Positions 16,633 through 24,104 of a stretch of DNA of 64,000 nt are shown one piece after another. The notes beneath the pieces are model-generated. The model was not told the DNA's origin. It saw nothing but the letters and a program-made list of their open reading frames with translations, and did no database searches. Numbering within the stretch: the stretch's first letter is position 1; each line of letters starts with the position of its first letter. The DNA comes from Paraburkholderia sp. BL9I2N2 (GTDB lineage Bacteria > Pseudomonadota > Gammaproteobacteria > Burkholderiales > Burkholderiaceae). The stretch lies in the NCBI RefSeq assembly GCF_004339745.1, contig NZ_SMGP01000003.1:1-64000 (forward strand), read 5' to 3'. The translations under genes and the position numbers were made by a program.

Positions 16633-18183
16633 TTATAGACGGACCTCGATCAGGCACGGGCCTGGCTCGCGGGTTGAATCGATAAGGGCCTTGTGGAAGC
16701 TCTCAGCCGTCTCGACGGCGACGGCAGGCACGCCCATGCTCGTCGCCATGGCCAGCCAGTCGATGCTCGGCTTGTCGATGTCGATCATCGACAACGCACG
16801 TTCATTGGGCGTGCCCGCGCCCATATTTGCGTACTCCGCCTTGAGGATGGCGTAGCTGTTATTTGCAAATATGATGGTCGTGACGTTCAGGCCTTCGCGT
16901 GCCTGAGTCCAGAGCGACTGGATCGTGTACATCGCGCTGCCGTCGCCGACCATGCAGAACACGCGTCGATCGGGACAGGCTAGCGCCGCGCCGGTGGCCA
17001 CGGGCGTCGCGTAACCGATGGAGCCGCCCATGTTGTTGATAAGATCGTGCGGCAACGCGCCCATGGTCAGGCTCATGGACTCGCGCCCTGTCGTCAGCGA
17101 TTCGTCCACGACGATGCAGTGCTCAGGCAAGGCCGCGGCCAGCGCGTGAGCGATGCTCGTCGGGTTGAGCGCGCCGGTCGGGACCGGCGTCTCGATGCGC
17201 TGCTGCACGAGCGGCGCCGTGCCCGCGGTGCCGAGCGCCTGCAGCAGCATGTCGAAGGCAAGCTCGCTGTCCTCATCCGCCTCGACGAGCGCATGCACCT
17301 GCGTCCCCTCGGCCTTGAGCAGGCTGGGCTTGTCCGGGTAGGCGAAGAAGGCCACGGGCTCCCTGGTCTCGAACGTGACGATGTGCTTGAAGTCCTTGAG
17401 GAATGCTGCGGCCTGCGCGACGGCGTAGGGAATGCGCGCGATCGGCACGCGGCCCGCGCCGCGCTCGATGCGTGCGGTGAAGAACTGCGAGCCGAGTTGC
17501 GCGCCGGTGGCCGCGGCCACGCGGCCGGCCTTCTCGAGCGCCGCGCCGCGCGTGGCTTTGTTGGCCAGGATGATCAGTGTCGGCTCGCCCGAGCGCAGCA
17601 CGCGTGCGACGTGTTCGACGCGCTCGGTACTCGGCACTTTGCGCCCTGCCGCGACAGCCGGCGGCAGCACGGGGACGTTGGCTACCTGCTGCCAGGAGGT
17701 GTCGCCGGGCAGGATCAAGGTGGCGATCTGCCCCGGATGCTCGCCGGCTTTGGCCACAGCCTGAGCGGTGTCCCAGGCGATGGTGTTCGACGATTCAGCG
17801 CGGCGCACCCAGTGGCTAAGCGGCCGCGACAAGCCCTCGATGTCGGAGGTTAGCGGCGGGTCGTACTTGAGGTGCGAAACCGAATGCTCGCCGACAACAT
17901 TGACCATGCCTGACGAAGCGCGCTTCGCATTGTGGATGTTCGCGAGACCATTGGCGAGGCCCGGCCCCAGGTGCAGCAGCGTCGAGGCCGGTTTGTCCTT
18001 CATCCGGTACCAACCGTCGGCGGCGCCGGTGGCCACGCCTTCGAACAGGCAGAGCACGCTGCGCATCTTCGGGTTGTTACCCAGCGCCGCGAGGAAATGC
18101 ATCTCCGAGGTGCCGGGGTTGGCGAAGCAGATGTCCACGCCCTGGTCGACCAGGGTGGCGACGAGACTTTCCGCGCCGTTCAT
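16633..18183 (-). CDS. Thiamine-diphosphate enzyme, acetolactate synthase large-subunit-like
   Basis: 516-residue ThDP enzyme of the acetolactate synthase/benzoylformate decarboxylase superfamily. The N-terminal Pyr domain has the activating glutamate (CLFEGVATGAADGWYRM, Glu48), the middle domain lies at about 190-320, and the C-terminal PP domain has the cofactor motif VGDGSAMYTIQSLWTQAREGLNVTTIIFANNSYAIL. No FAD-specific ALS sequence is evident and no small subunit is nearby. Its first base overlaps the stop of the preceding aldolase gene (TGATG), so the two are translationally coupled. A 2-keto acid decarboxylase or carboligase role in this polycarboxylate pathway is likely; the exact reaction is unknown. 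Confidence 0.8.
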   Translation of the reverse strand: MNGAESLVATLVDQGVDICFANPGTSEMHFLAALGNNPKMRSVLCLFEGVATGAADGWYRMKDKPASTLLHLGPGLANGLANIHNAKRASSGMVNVVGEHSVSHLKYDPPLTSDIEGLSRPLSHWVRRAESSNTIAWDTAQAVAKAGEHPGQIATLILPGDTSWQQVANVPVLPPAVAAGRKVPSTERVEHVARVLRSGEPTLIILANKATRGAALEKAGRVAAATGAQLGSQFFTARIERGAGRVPIARIPYAVAQAAAFLKDFKHIVTFETREPVAFFAYPDKPSLLKAEGTQVHALVEADEDSELAFDMLLQALGTAGTAPLVQQRIETPVPTGALNPTSIAHALAAALPEHCIVVDESLTTGRESMSLTMGALPHDLINNMGGSIGYATPVATGAALACPDRRVFCMVGDGSAMYTIQSLWTQAREGLNVTTIIFANNSYAILKAEYANMGAGTPNERALSMIDIDKPSIDWLAMATSMGVPAVAVETAESFHKALIDSTREPGPCLIEVRL

Positions 18184-19040
18184 CAGTAGCCCGCCATGTC
18201 GCGTGCGAGACCGACCACGCCGTAGGTGCGCTGTGGCGCCGACAGCAACAGGCGGTAGCCTTCGTCTATTAGGCGACGCTGGTTCTTGGCCGTGACGTGC
18301 GGATTGCCGACCACGACCTTGTGCTTATGACAGGTCTCGGCGATGCGCCGCATTGCGTCGACGACTTCCGGGTGCTCGTATTGGCGCGGGAAGCCCAGTT
18401 CCTGGCTGAGATCGCCTTCGCCGATCAGGATGAAGCCGATGCCAGGCACATTGGCGAGGATGTCGTCGAGGTTCTCGATGGCTTGCGTGCTCTCGCACAT
18501 CAGCCCGACGAGGATCTCGCCCTGCGGCGCCAGCGGCCAGACGTCAGCCTTTGCGTAGTAGTCCGACATCGAAAGGCCCCAGTAGCGCGCCGCATTGGCC
18601 GGGCCGTCGCCGCGCACGCCTTTGGGCTCGTACAGCGGCGCGTTCTTCGGCCTGGCATAGCGGCAGGATGCGACCGCGTTATAGGCTTGCTCCACCGTTG
18701 CCACATGCGGCCAGATCACGCCGTATGCGCCGCGATCCAGCACCTGCTTGGCAAAGCTCTGATTCATCTCTACGCCGTTGGCCGGGATCCGTGCCAGCGG
18801 CGTCACCCTGGCCGCCACCGACGCAGACTCGGCGATCTGCTTGCGGCTCAGCATGTACTGCAACGCGTCGCCAAGCGCACTTACGTCGTAAGGGTTGTGT
18901 TCCATCTCGAAGACGATGCCGTCATAGGGCGAATCGCTCATCTCGATGGCGGTCTGCTTGTCGAGCTTGGCGAAGGCGGCATGCGCGGGCTTGCCCGATT
19001 CGAACGCGCGGATGATGCTATTGAGGCGAATATCAGACAT
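18183..19040 (-). CDS. HpcH/HpaI-family aldolase
   Basis: 285-residue class II, metal-dependent aldolase of the HpcH/HpaI family, which splits 4-hydroxy-2-oxo acids into pyruvate and an aldehyde or keto acid. Visible features are YDGIVFEMEHNPYD near the start, ARIPANG, the GAYGVIWPHVATVEQA stretch with the conserved GVIWP pattern, LMCESTQAIENLDDILA (metal Glu) and GIGFILIGEGDLSQELGFP (metal Asp). MSDIRL at 19040 is the better start; the frame runs 16 codons further into the upstream spacer. In the LigJ context it could cleave 4-carboxy-4-hydroxy-2-oxoadipate to pyruvate and oxaloacetate, the step after LigJ, but that is inference. Confidence 0.85.
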   Translation of the reverse strand: MSDIRLNSIIRAFESGKPAHAAFAKLDKQTAIEMSDSPYDGIVFEMEHNPYDVSALGDALQYMLSRKQIAESASVAARVTPLARIPANGVEMNQSFAKQVLDRGAYGVIWPHVATVEQAYNAVASCRYARPKNAPLYEPKGVRGDGPANAARYWGLSMSDYYAKADVWPLAPQGEILVGLMCESTQAIENLDDILANVPGIGFILIGEGDLSQELGFPRQYEHPEVVDAMRRIAETCHKHKVVVGNPHVTAKNQRRLIDEGYRLLLSAPQRTYGVVGLARDMAGY

Positions 19041-19111
19041 GGGTATCTCTCTTTCTCTCTCGCTGCGCGGCGCTTCAGTCGGCGGCACGCGCGGTTGCCA
19101 TTATTCGAGCG

Positions 19112-19960
19112 TCAGTTGAGTGCCGGGTAAAGCCTCTGCGCGGTCTTGCCGAAGATCCAGGCGCGGTCTTCCTCGCCGAGGCAGGCCAGCCTTTTTTCGG
19201 CCGTCGCCAGAATCTCGCTGAGTGTTCCGGGGGAAGTCGGGAAATTCGAGCCCCAGGCGAGGCGCTGCGCGCCGAAGGCTTCGACGACGCCCGGGAAAAA
19301 CGTCTCCGCACTAGCGCGCTCTTTCGTCACGTCGCCGAAGATGCGTGGCGTGAGCTTCAGATAGATGTTCGGCAGATCGGCTAGCGCAAACAGGCTTGCG
19401 GCGTTGGCGTAAGGCGGCCCATCGAGCACATCGGGACGGCCGAGGTGATCGAGGATGATGTTCACGCTCGAGAACTTCTCCGCCAGCATGCGCACCTGGG
19501 GAAGGCCGACTGGCCCGGTCTGGATGCACATGGGCAGCTTCAGCTCGGCCAGCGTCTCCCACGCCTTGAAGGACTTGGGGTTATCGAGCTCGCTGGGGTC
19601 GAAGTCCTTGGTCGAGCCGCCGGTAAAGATGCGCAGGCCGGCGAGGCCCTTGCCGGTCCAGGTCTTGATCACGGCCGGCACGTCATCGGCCAGCATATCC
19701 ACAGAACCAACGGCGACGAGCCGGTCCGCGTATTGGTTGCAGCCGTCCACGACGTAGCTGTTGTCGAATCCGTAAGTGGTCGAAGAGTGCACGACGGCGG
19801 CTTTCGCGACACCGGCCTCGTCCATGGCCTTGATTAGCGTTTCGACCGTGTTGGGCCGCTCCTGCGACCAGTCCGAGCGCTTGCCGAACAATGGCGCGGG
19901 CGGGTAGCGCTTCTCGTCGTCCGAGATAATGTGGGGATGAATGTCGATGATGTTCATCAT
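19112..19960 (-). CDS. Amidohydrolase 2 family metal-dependent hydrolase
   Basis: 282-residue amidohydrolase_2 (PF04909-type) protein. The metal motif is IDIHPHII at the N-terminus; VVHSSTTYG, GLRIFTGGS, NIILDHLGRPD (metal His) and the terminal WGSNFP (Asn in place of the usual Asp) follow. The family includes 2-pyrone-4,6-dicarboxylate lactonase (LigI) and decarboxylases of aromatic acids. ATG ATG at 19960/19957 gives two possible starts. A longer open frame upstream overlaps ligJ in another phase and is not used. It is a paralogue of the gene at 26306-27160. It lies 29 bp after ligJ. A lactonase or decarboxylase in the same pathway is likely. Confidence 0.82.
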   Translation of the reverse strand: MMNIIDIHPHIISDDEKRYPPAPLFGKRSDWSQERPNTVETLIKAMDEAGVAKAAVVHSSTTYGFDNSYVVDGCNQYADRLVAVGSVDMLADDVPAVIKTWTGKGLAGLRIFTGGSTKDFDPSELDNPKSFKAWETLAELKLPMCIQTGPVGLPQVRMLAEKFSSVNIILDHLGRPDVLDGPPYANAASLFALADLPNIYLKLTPRIFGDVTKERASAETFFPGVVEAFGAQRLAWGSNFPTSPGTLSEILATAEKRLACLGEEDRAWIFGKTAQRLYPALN

Positions 19961-19989
19961 GTTGGTCCAGCTATGAGCTATTGGCTTGG

Positions 19990-21015
19990 TTACAGGCCTC
20001 TGGCCTTGAGAAGTTTGTCCAGGCGCGGGTAGACGCGGCGCGCATTGCCCTCGAAGATGGCGTCCCGCTCGGCGTCGCTCAGGGCCGTGCAGGCGTCGAT
20101 GTAGCGTTTCGTGTCGTCGAAGTATTCGCCGGTGTCCGGATCCCGACCGCGCACAGCGCCGACCATTTCGGAGCCGAACAGCACGTTGCTCGCCGGCACG
20201 ACCTTGGTCAGCAGTTCCACGCCGGGGTGGTGATAGACGCACGTGTCGAAGAAAATGTTGTTCAGGAGGCCTTCCAGCGGACGCTTGGCGATCTCCAGCG
20301 ACATGCCGCGGTAGCGGCCCCAGTGGTAGGGAACAGCGCCGCCGCCGTGTGGGATGACGAGGCGCAGCGTCGGGAAGTCCTTGAAGACATCGCCCTGCAG
20401 CAGTTGCATGAAGACGGACGTGTCGGCGTTCAGGTAATGCGCGCCGGTGCCGTGGTGACAGGGGTTGCATGAGGCCGCAACGTGGATCATGGCCGGCACG
20501 TCGAGGTCGCACAGCGCCTCGTAGACGGGATACCACTCACGGTCGGTCATCGGTTTGCCGGTCCAGTATCCGCCGGTCGGGTCCGGATTCAGATTGCAGC
20601 CGACGAATCCCATCTCCTCGACGCAACGGCGCAACTCGGGAATCGAGTTCCTGGGCGGCGCTAGCGGCGACTGCGGCAACTGGCACACGGGTACGAAATT
20701 GTCCGGATAAATGTCGCAGACACGGCGCACCAGGTTATTCGAAACTTCGGCCCACTCGAGGCTCGTACGCTCGTTGCCCAAGTGGTGGCTCATCAGCCCG
20801 GCGATCGGCGAGAACAGCGTCAGGTCGCCGCCCCGCTCCTTCTGCAGACGCAACTGGCCGTTGCCCACGCCCTCGCGGATCTCGTCATCTGTGACGTGCG
20901 CGCCCGAGAGCGGCGGCGCATTGGCTGGGTCGTCGGCAAACTCAATCTGTTTGGCGCGCCAGTCGCGGAAAGAAGCAGGGACGGTCGTGAAGTGGCCGTG
21001 GCAATCGATGATCAT
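19990..21015 (-). CDS. ligJ: 4-oxalomesaconate hydratase LigJ
   Basis: 341-residue amidohydrolase-superfamily enzyme that hydrates 4-oxalomesaconate to 4-carboxy-4-hydroxy-2-oxoadipate in the protocatechuate 4,5-cleavage (and gallate) pathway. From memory it aligns with Sphingobium LigJ along its length. Matching blocks are MIIDCHGHFTTVP (metal HxH), EIREGVGNGQLRLQKERGGDLTLFSP, GFVGCNLNPDPTGGYW, AMIHVAASCNP, FPTLRLVIPHGGGAVPYHWGRYRG, NIFFDTCVYHHPG and LFGSEMVGAVRG, with an almost identical tail. It is gene two of the operon starting at 22009. No 4,5-ring-cleavage dioxygenase or dehydrogenase feeding it is present in the window. Confidence 0.93.
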   Translation of the reverse strand: MIIDCHGHFTTVPASFRDWRAKQIEFADDPANAPPLSGAHVTDDEIREGVGNGQLRLQKERGGDLTLFSPIAGLMSHHLGNERTSLEWAEVSNNLVRRVCDIYPDNFVPVCQLPQSPLAPPRNSIPELRRCVEEMGFVGCNLNPDPTGGYWTGKPMTDREWYPVYEALCDLDVPAMIHVAASCNPCHHGTGAHYLNADTSVFMQLLQGDVFKDFPTLRLVIPHGGGAVPYHWGRYRGMSLEIAKRPLEGLLNNIFFDTCVYHHPGVELLTKVVPASNVLFGSEMVGAVRGRDPDTGEYFDDTKRYIDACTALSDAERDAIFEGNARRVYPRLDKLLKARGL

Positions 21016-21037
21016 GTTTTTTGCTTCCGTACGGGAT

Positions 21038-22009
21038 TCAGACGCGGGGATCGACGAACAGCTCGCCCATGGACATGCGCCGCGGTGTCAAGCCCTGCTT
21101 GAAAGCGGTGGCTTCGAGCGCCTCGATGGTCTTGCGGTTCTCCTCGATGCCGTAAGGCAGCGGATCGTGGCCGACGATCTTGCGCAACTCGAGATACTTC
21201 TTATTTTTCTTGTCGGTGAGTTCACCCGCATCGAGACGGGCCAGCCATTCTTTCTTCGCGCGGTCGAAAGCGTCGTAAATCGATTTGGCTACCCAGGGAT
21301 GCTCGGCCAGCACCGAGTCTTTGACGACGATAGTGCCGTGCATCGGGTACACGCCAGTGCGCGCGTAGTACTCGGCCTCCAGTTCGGCCGCGTTCGGGAA
21401 CAGATCGGGATAGTCGGCCTCGACCTCCTTCCAGCCACCCGTCGGTGCGCCCGTGCGGCCAATGCCCGCGTTGGCGCCAAAGCCCGCCGCCAGTTCACCC
21501 TTCTCCATCATCTCGGCCAGCGAGCTGCCGGCGGGAGCGTGGATCACGTTCGGCGGCAGCTTGAGCTGCGTGACATGCTCCTCGTCATCCACCACCCAGG
21601 TCACCTTTGACGAATCAAGGCCGAATTCGTCCATCAACACCTGACGCGTCCACGCCCCCGTCGTAACCGAATAGGCGCGCACACCCACCTTCTTGCCCTC
21701 CAGGTCCTTGGGGGTTTTGATCCCAGCGTCCGGACGCACCAGCAACCCGGCGTGGTGGAAGCGCCGTACGACAAAGATGGGAAGCGCGACGAAAGGAGCG
21801 CCATACGCCCGCGCAATGATGTACGTCGTCGGCGCCAGCTCGCACACATCGAACTCGACGTCGCGAACCATCCGGCGAAAGGCTCCGATTTGCGGGTGGA
21901 CCGTAATGAACTCTGCTTCCACGCCCTCGATGGGAATGGATCCGTCACGGATCGCCGAGGTATGCGGATGCTCGGCGATTGCGATCTTGAGGTGAACTTT
22001 TTTGCTCAA
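21038..22009 (-). CDS. 4,5-dihydroxyphthalate decarboxylase-like protein (Pht5/OphC family)
   Basis: 323 residues, first gene of the LigJ operon. I chose TTG 22009 because AGGAG lies 7 nt upstream and the protein then begins MSKKVHLKIAIAEHPHTSAIRDGSIPIEGVEAEF, as family members do; the open frame continues upstream without such features. Family blocks are DVCELAPTTYIIARAYGAPFVALPIFVVRRFHHAGLLVRPDAGI, DLEGKKVGVRAYSVTTGAWTRQVL and GVYPMHGTIVVKDSVL. Members decarboxylate 4,5-dihydroxyphthalate to protocatechuate on a binding-protein fold. It is closer to the characterised enzymes than the copy at 15695-16588. A conserved 40-bp motif lies 133 bp upstream of the start. Confidence 0.82.
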   Translation of the reverse strand: MSKKVHLKIAIAEHPHTSAIRDGSIPIEGVEAEFITVHPQIGAFRRMVRDVEFDVCELAPTTYIIARAYGAPFVALPIFVVRRFHHAGLLVRPDAGIKTPKDLEGKKVGVRAYSVTTGAWTRQVLMDEFGLDSSKVTWVVDDEEHVTQLKLPPNVIHAPAGSSLAEMMEKGELAAGFGANAGIGRTGAPTGGWKEVEADYPDLFPNAAELEAEYYARTGVYPMHGTIVVKDSVLAEHPWVAKSIYDAFDRAKKEWLARLDAGELTDKKNKKYLELRKIVGHDPLPYGIEENRKTIEALEATAFKQGLTPRRMSMGELFVDPRV

Positions 22010-22141
22010 CTTAGTCTCCTGTTTAAATAGACATTCAGATCGACCCATTTCCGATTGCCCCGTGCTCGTTACCGGCAAATTGCGGGGGCTCTTCAGGTGA
22101 TCTCGTTGACTACATGATCTTTCTGCGCGCCTTTTCCGTCT

Positions 22142-22181
22142 ATTGAAATAAGCCGCGAATGCCTTAACCGATTGGTAAAGT
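22142..22181 (-). promoter_or_regulatory. 40-bp regulon motif, copy 3 (upstream of LigJ operon)
   Basis: Aligns without gaps to the copies at 28467-28506, 33495-33534 and, inverted, 29529-29568. Invariant blocks on the plus strand are ATTGA at the left, GC in the middle, TT-x-A, TGGT and AA near the right. It lies 133 bp upstream of the TTG start at 22009, a typical position for a LysR-type activator site. Confidence 0.65.
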
Positions 22182-22315
22182 CGTTGGCGCAATGACAACA
22201 TGGGTTGCCGCGCCGGTGACTTCGGTATCGGAGAGCCAAAGATGCGCAACAGCATTGATCAGAGCGGCAGTTATGGTCCACGGGGTAGCGACCGGTTGGC
22301 GCGCCTCCGCACCCC

Positions 22316-23320
22316 TCACGGTGCGTCCGGCGATTGATGCGGCCGGGTCGCCTTAAGCTGGGACGACACTCCCCGCGATGCCGCGCCGTGGCTCGCCAGC
22401 AAAAGCTGGGCGGTCTCTTCCAGACACGTAACCATGAGTTGCGCGCTGGGTGTCAGGCCGCGGTTGCGATTCCACAACACGCCGGCGGGGCGGAGCAGTC
22501 GAGGCAGGCTCAACGGAAGGGTATGAAGGGGCTGGGTGGTCTCGTTAGGCGTCCCTGACATCACGGCGATGAAATCCGAGATTTGCAGCTGTGCGCGCGC
22601 GACGTGAATCGAGAGCGTCTCGATGTAGTTGCCGGTCAGCGGCACGGCGTGCGCCTCGAGTGCCCGCTCCAGGGGATCGCGCAGTATCGAACCGGGCGGC
22701 GGCAGAATCCACGGATAGGCGTGCAGGTCCGACCATTCCAGGGTTTTCCTGCGCGCCAGAGGATGGTGACGGCCCGTCACCAACGTCACCGGTTCCTCGA
22801 GAAGCTCCTTCTCCGCGAAGCTCCCCAACGTATCGGGCGGCGGCAGGCGGCCCACGACCAGGTCGAGGCGGCCCTGCCAGAGCTCTGGCAGCAGCGACGC
22901 CGTCGTACCTTCGATCACCGCGACATTGGTGCCGGGCGACCGCTGTTTCAGCAGACTCAGCGCCTGTGGCAGCAGCACAGAGGCCGAGGCGGGCAGCATA
23001 CCGATATGGACCTTGCCCTCCGTCCCCGAACTCAGGGCTTTCAACTCATCGCGCGCCTGGTGCAGGATCGTCAACATCGATCGCGCGTGGCGAATGAGGC
23101 AATCGCCATACGGCGTGGGTACCACGCCCTGCGCTGTACGCGAAAACAGCGTGAGTCCGAGTCCCCGTTCCAGTTCCGCCAATGACTTCGAGACGGCCGG
23201 CACGGTCACATGAGTGACGTCGGCCACCTGGGTCAGATTACGGTAGGTGTCGATCGTCACGAGCAGACGCAAGTGCCGCGCCTTCAGATTGATCTGCAGA
23301 TACCAGTCGAGCCCTGACAC
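22316..23320 (-). CDS. LysR-family transcriptional regulator (copy 1)
   Basis: 334-residue LysR-type regulator, about nine residues in ten identical by eye to the one at 28563-29513 over their shared length. The HTH is HLRLLVTIDTYRNLTQVADVTHVTVPAVSKSLAELERGLGLTLFSRTAQGVVPTPYG, and the effector domain contains VHIGMLPASASVLLPQALSLLK. It is of the GbpR/PcaQ-like branch. I chose GTG 23320 (GGGAGG 8 nt upstream) because it gives MSGLDWYLQ, matching the GTG start of copy 2. It lies upstream of and co-directional with the LigJ operon, and probably controls that operon and the other units with the 40-bp motif. Confidence 0.88.
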   Translation of the reverse strand: MSGLDWYLQINLKARHLRLLVTIDTYRNLTQVADVTHVTVPAVSKSLAELERGLGLTLFSRTAQGVVPTPYGDCLIRHARSMLTILHQARDELKALSSGTEGKVHIGMLPASASVLLPQALSLLKQRSPGTNVAVIEGTTASLLPELWQGRLDLVVGRLPPPDTLGSFAEKELLEEPVTLVTGRHHPLARRKTLEWSDLHAYPWILPPPGSILRDPLERALEAHAVPLTGNYIETLSIHVARAQLQISDFIAVMSGTPNETTQPLHTLPLSLPRLLRPAGVLWNRNRGLTPSAQLMVTCLEETAQLLLASHGAASRGVSSQLKATRPHQSPDAP

Positions 23321-23459
23321 GTCGCGTACCTCCCGCATTTTTTCCATCTCGCCACGGACGTTGCGGCTGCGGCAAGTTGATGAACAAACCAGCCGCTCAG
23401 TACGTCCTGACCGGATTCAGGTCCAATCGCCCGCACACGCCACCATGATTGTCATTGCG

Positions 23460-23989
23460 TCATTCCTTGGGCCGAAGCGCGTGCAGGGTCATGCCAAGCG
23501 AAATCGAGGTGAAATAGCCGACAGTGACAAGCAGCTCGGCAATCACCGCGCGGCCCAGCTCGGCCTCGTAACGGGCAAAGCGCGCATCCTCGACCACGCC
23601 GCCCGCAAGAATGTCGCAGACTGCGTCGCAGATCTGACCCAAACGCCCCTCGACAGCTTCGGGTCGCCGCTTTTCCACGATGGCGTTGACGACCGCCTCA
23701 GGAACTCCGGCCTTCAGCGCATGCCGGCGGTGATTGGCGATGACATAGGGCGCGTTCCAGAAAACAGCCGTCGAGAGGATCGCCACTTCGCTTTCCGCTT
23801 CGCCCAGAACCGGAGAGTGGTCGACGTGCGTGCCGATGATCTCCATTCCTTCAGCGAGATGCGGGTTGTGAAGCCAGATGTTGAACGGCGTAGGAATGCG
23901 CCCCGCCCTTCGCCTAGCCGTGCAATGACCTTCTTCTGTTCGTCGGTGGTGTTCTTCGGGTCGATGAGCTCGAGTCGATTGTCCGTCAT
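23460..23989 (-). pseudogene. Carboxymuconolactone decarboxylase-family protein, frameshifted
   Basis: The N-terminal frame starts at ATG 23989 after AAGGAAATAG and reads MTDNRLELIDPKNTTDEQKKVIARLGEGRG. The family text then continues in another frame (RIPTPFNIWLHNPHLAEGMEIIGTHVDHSPVLGEAESEVAILSTAVFWNAPYVIANH ... HALKAGVPEAVV). The switch is at about 23899-23906 and is explained by loss of one base in the GGGCGGGGCGC run. Repaired, the protein would have about 176 residues with the CMD/AhpD-like helical core. The peroxidatic CxxC is not seen, as in the decarboxylase branch. It is the last gene of the Tct operon. It is a true pseudogene or a sequencing error. Confidence 0.75.
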
Positions 23990-24104
23990 GCTATTTCCTT
24001 GCAGTGAAAAGATGCCGAAGCCGAATCCCGTCTCGGCACACTACTTTGGTAGGAATGCTGCCTAAAGAACCACAAATTCGCGCTTACACAGTTCAATCAA
24101 GTCG

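Noticed and set aside
19961..20536. Upstream extension of the amidohydrolase frame into ligJ
   Set aside because: It overlaps ligJ in another phase and reads as random basic text. The amidohydrolase metal motif starts right at the internal ATG.
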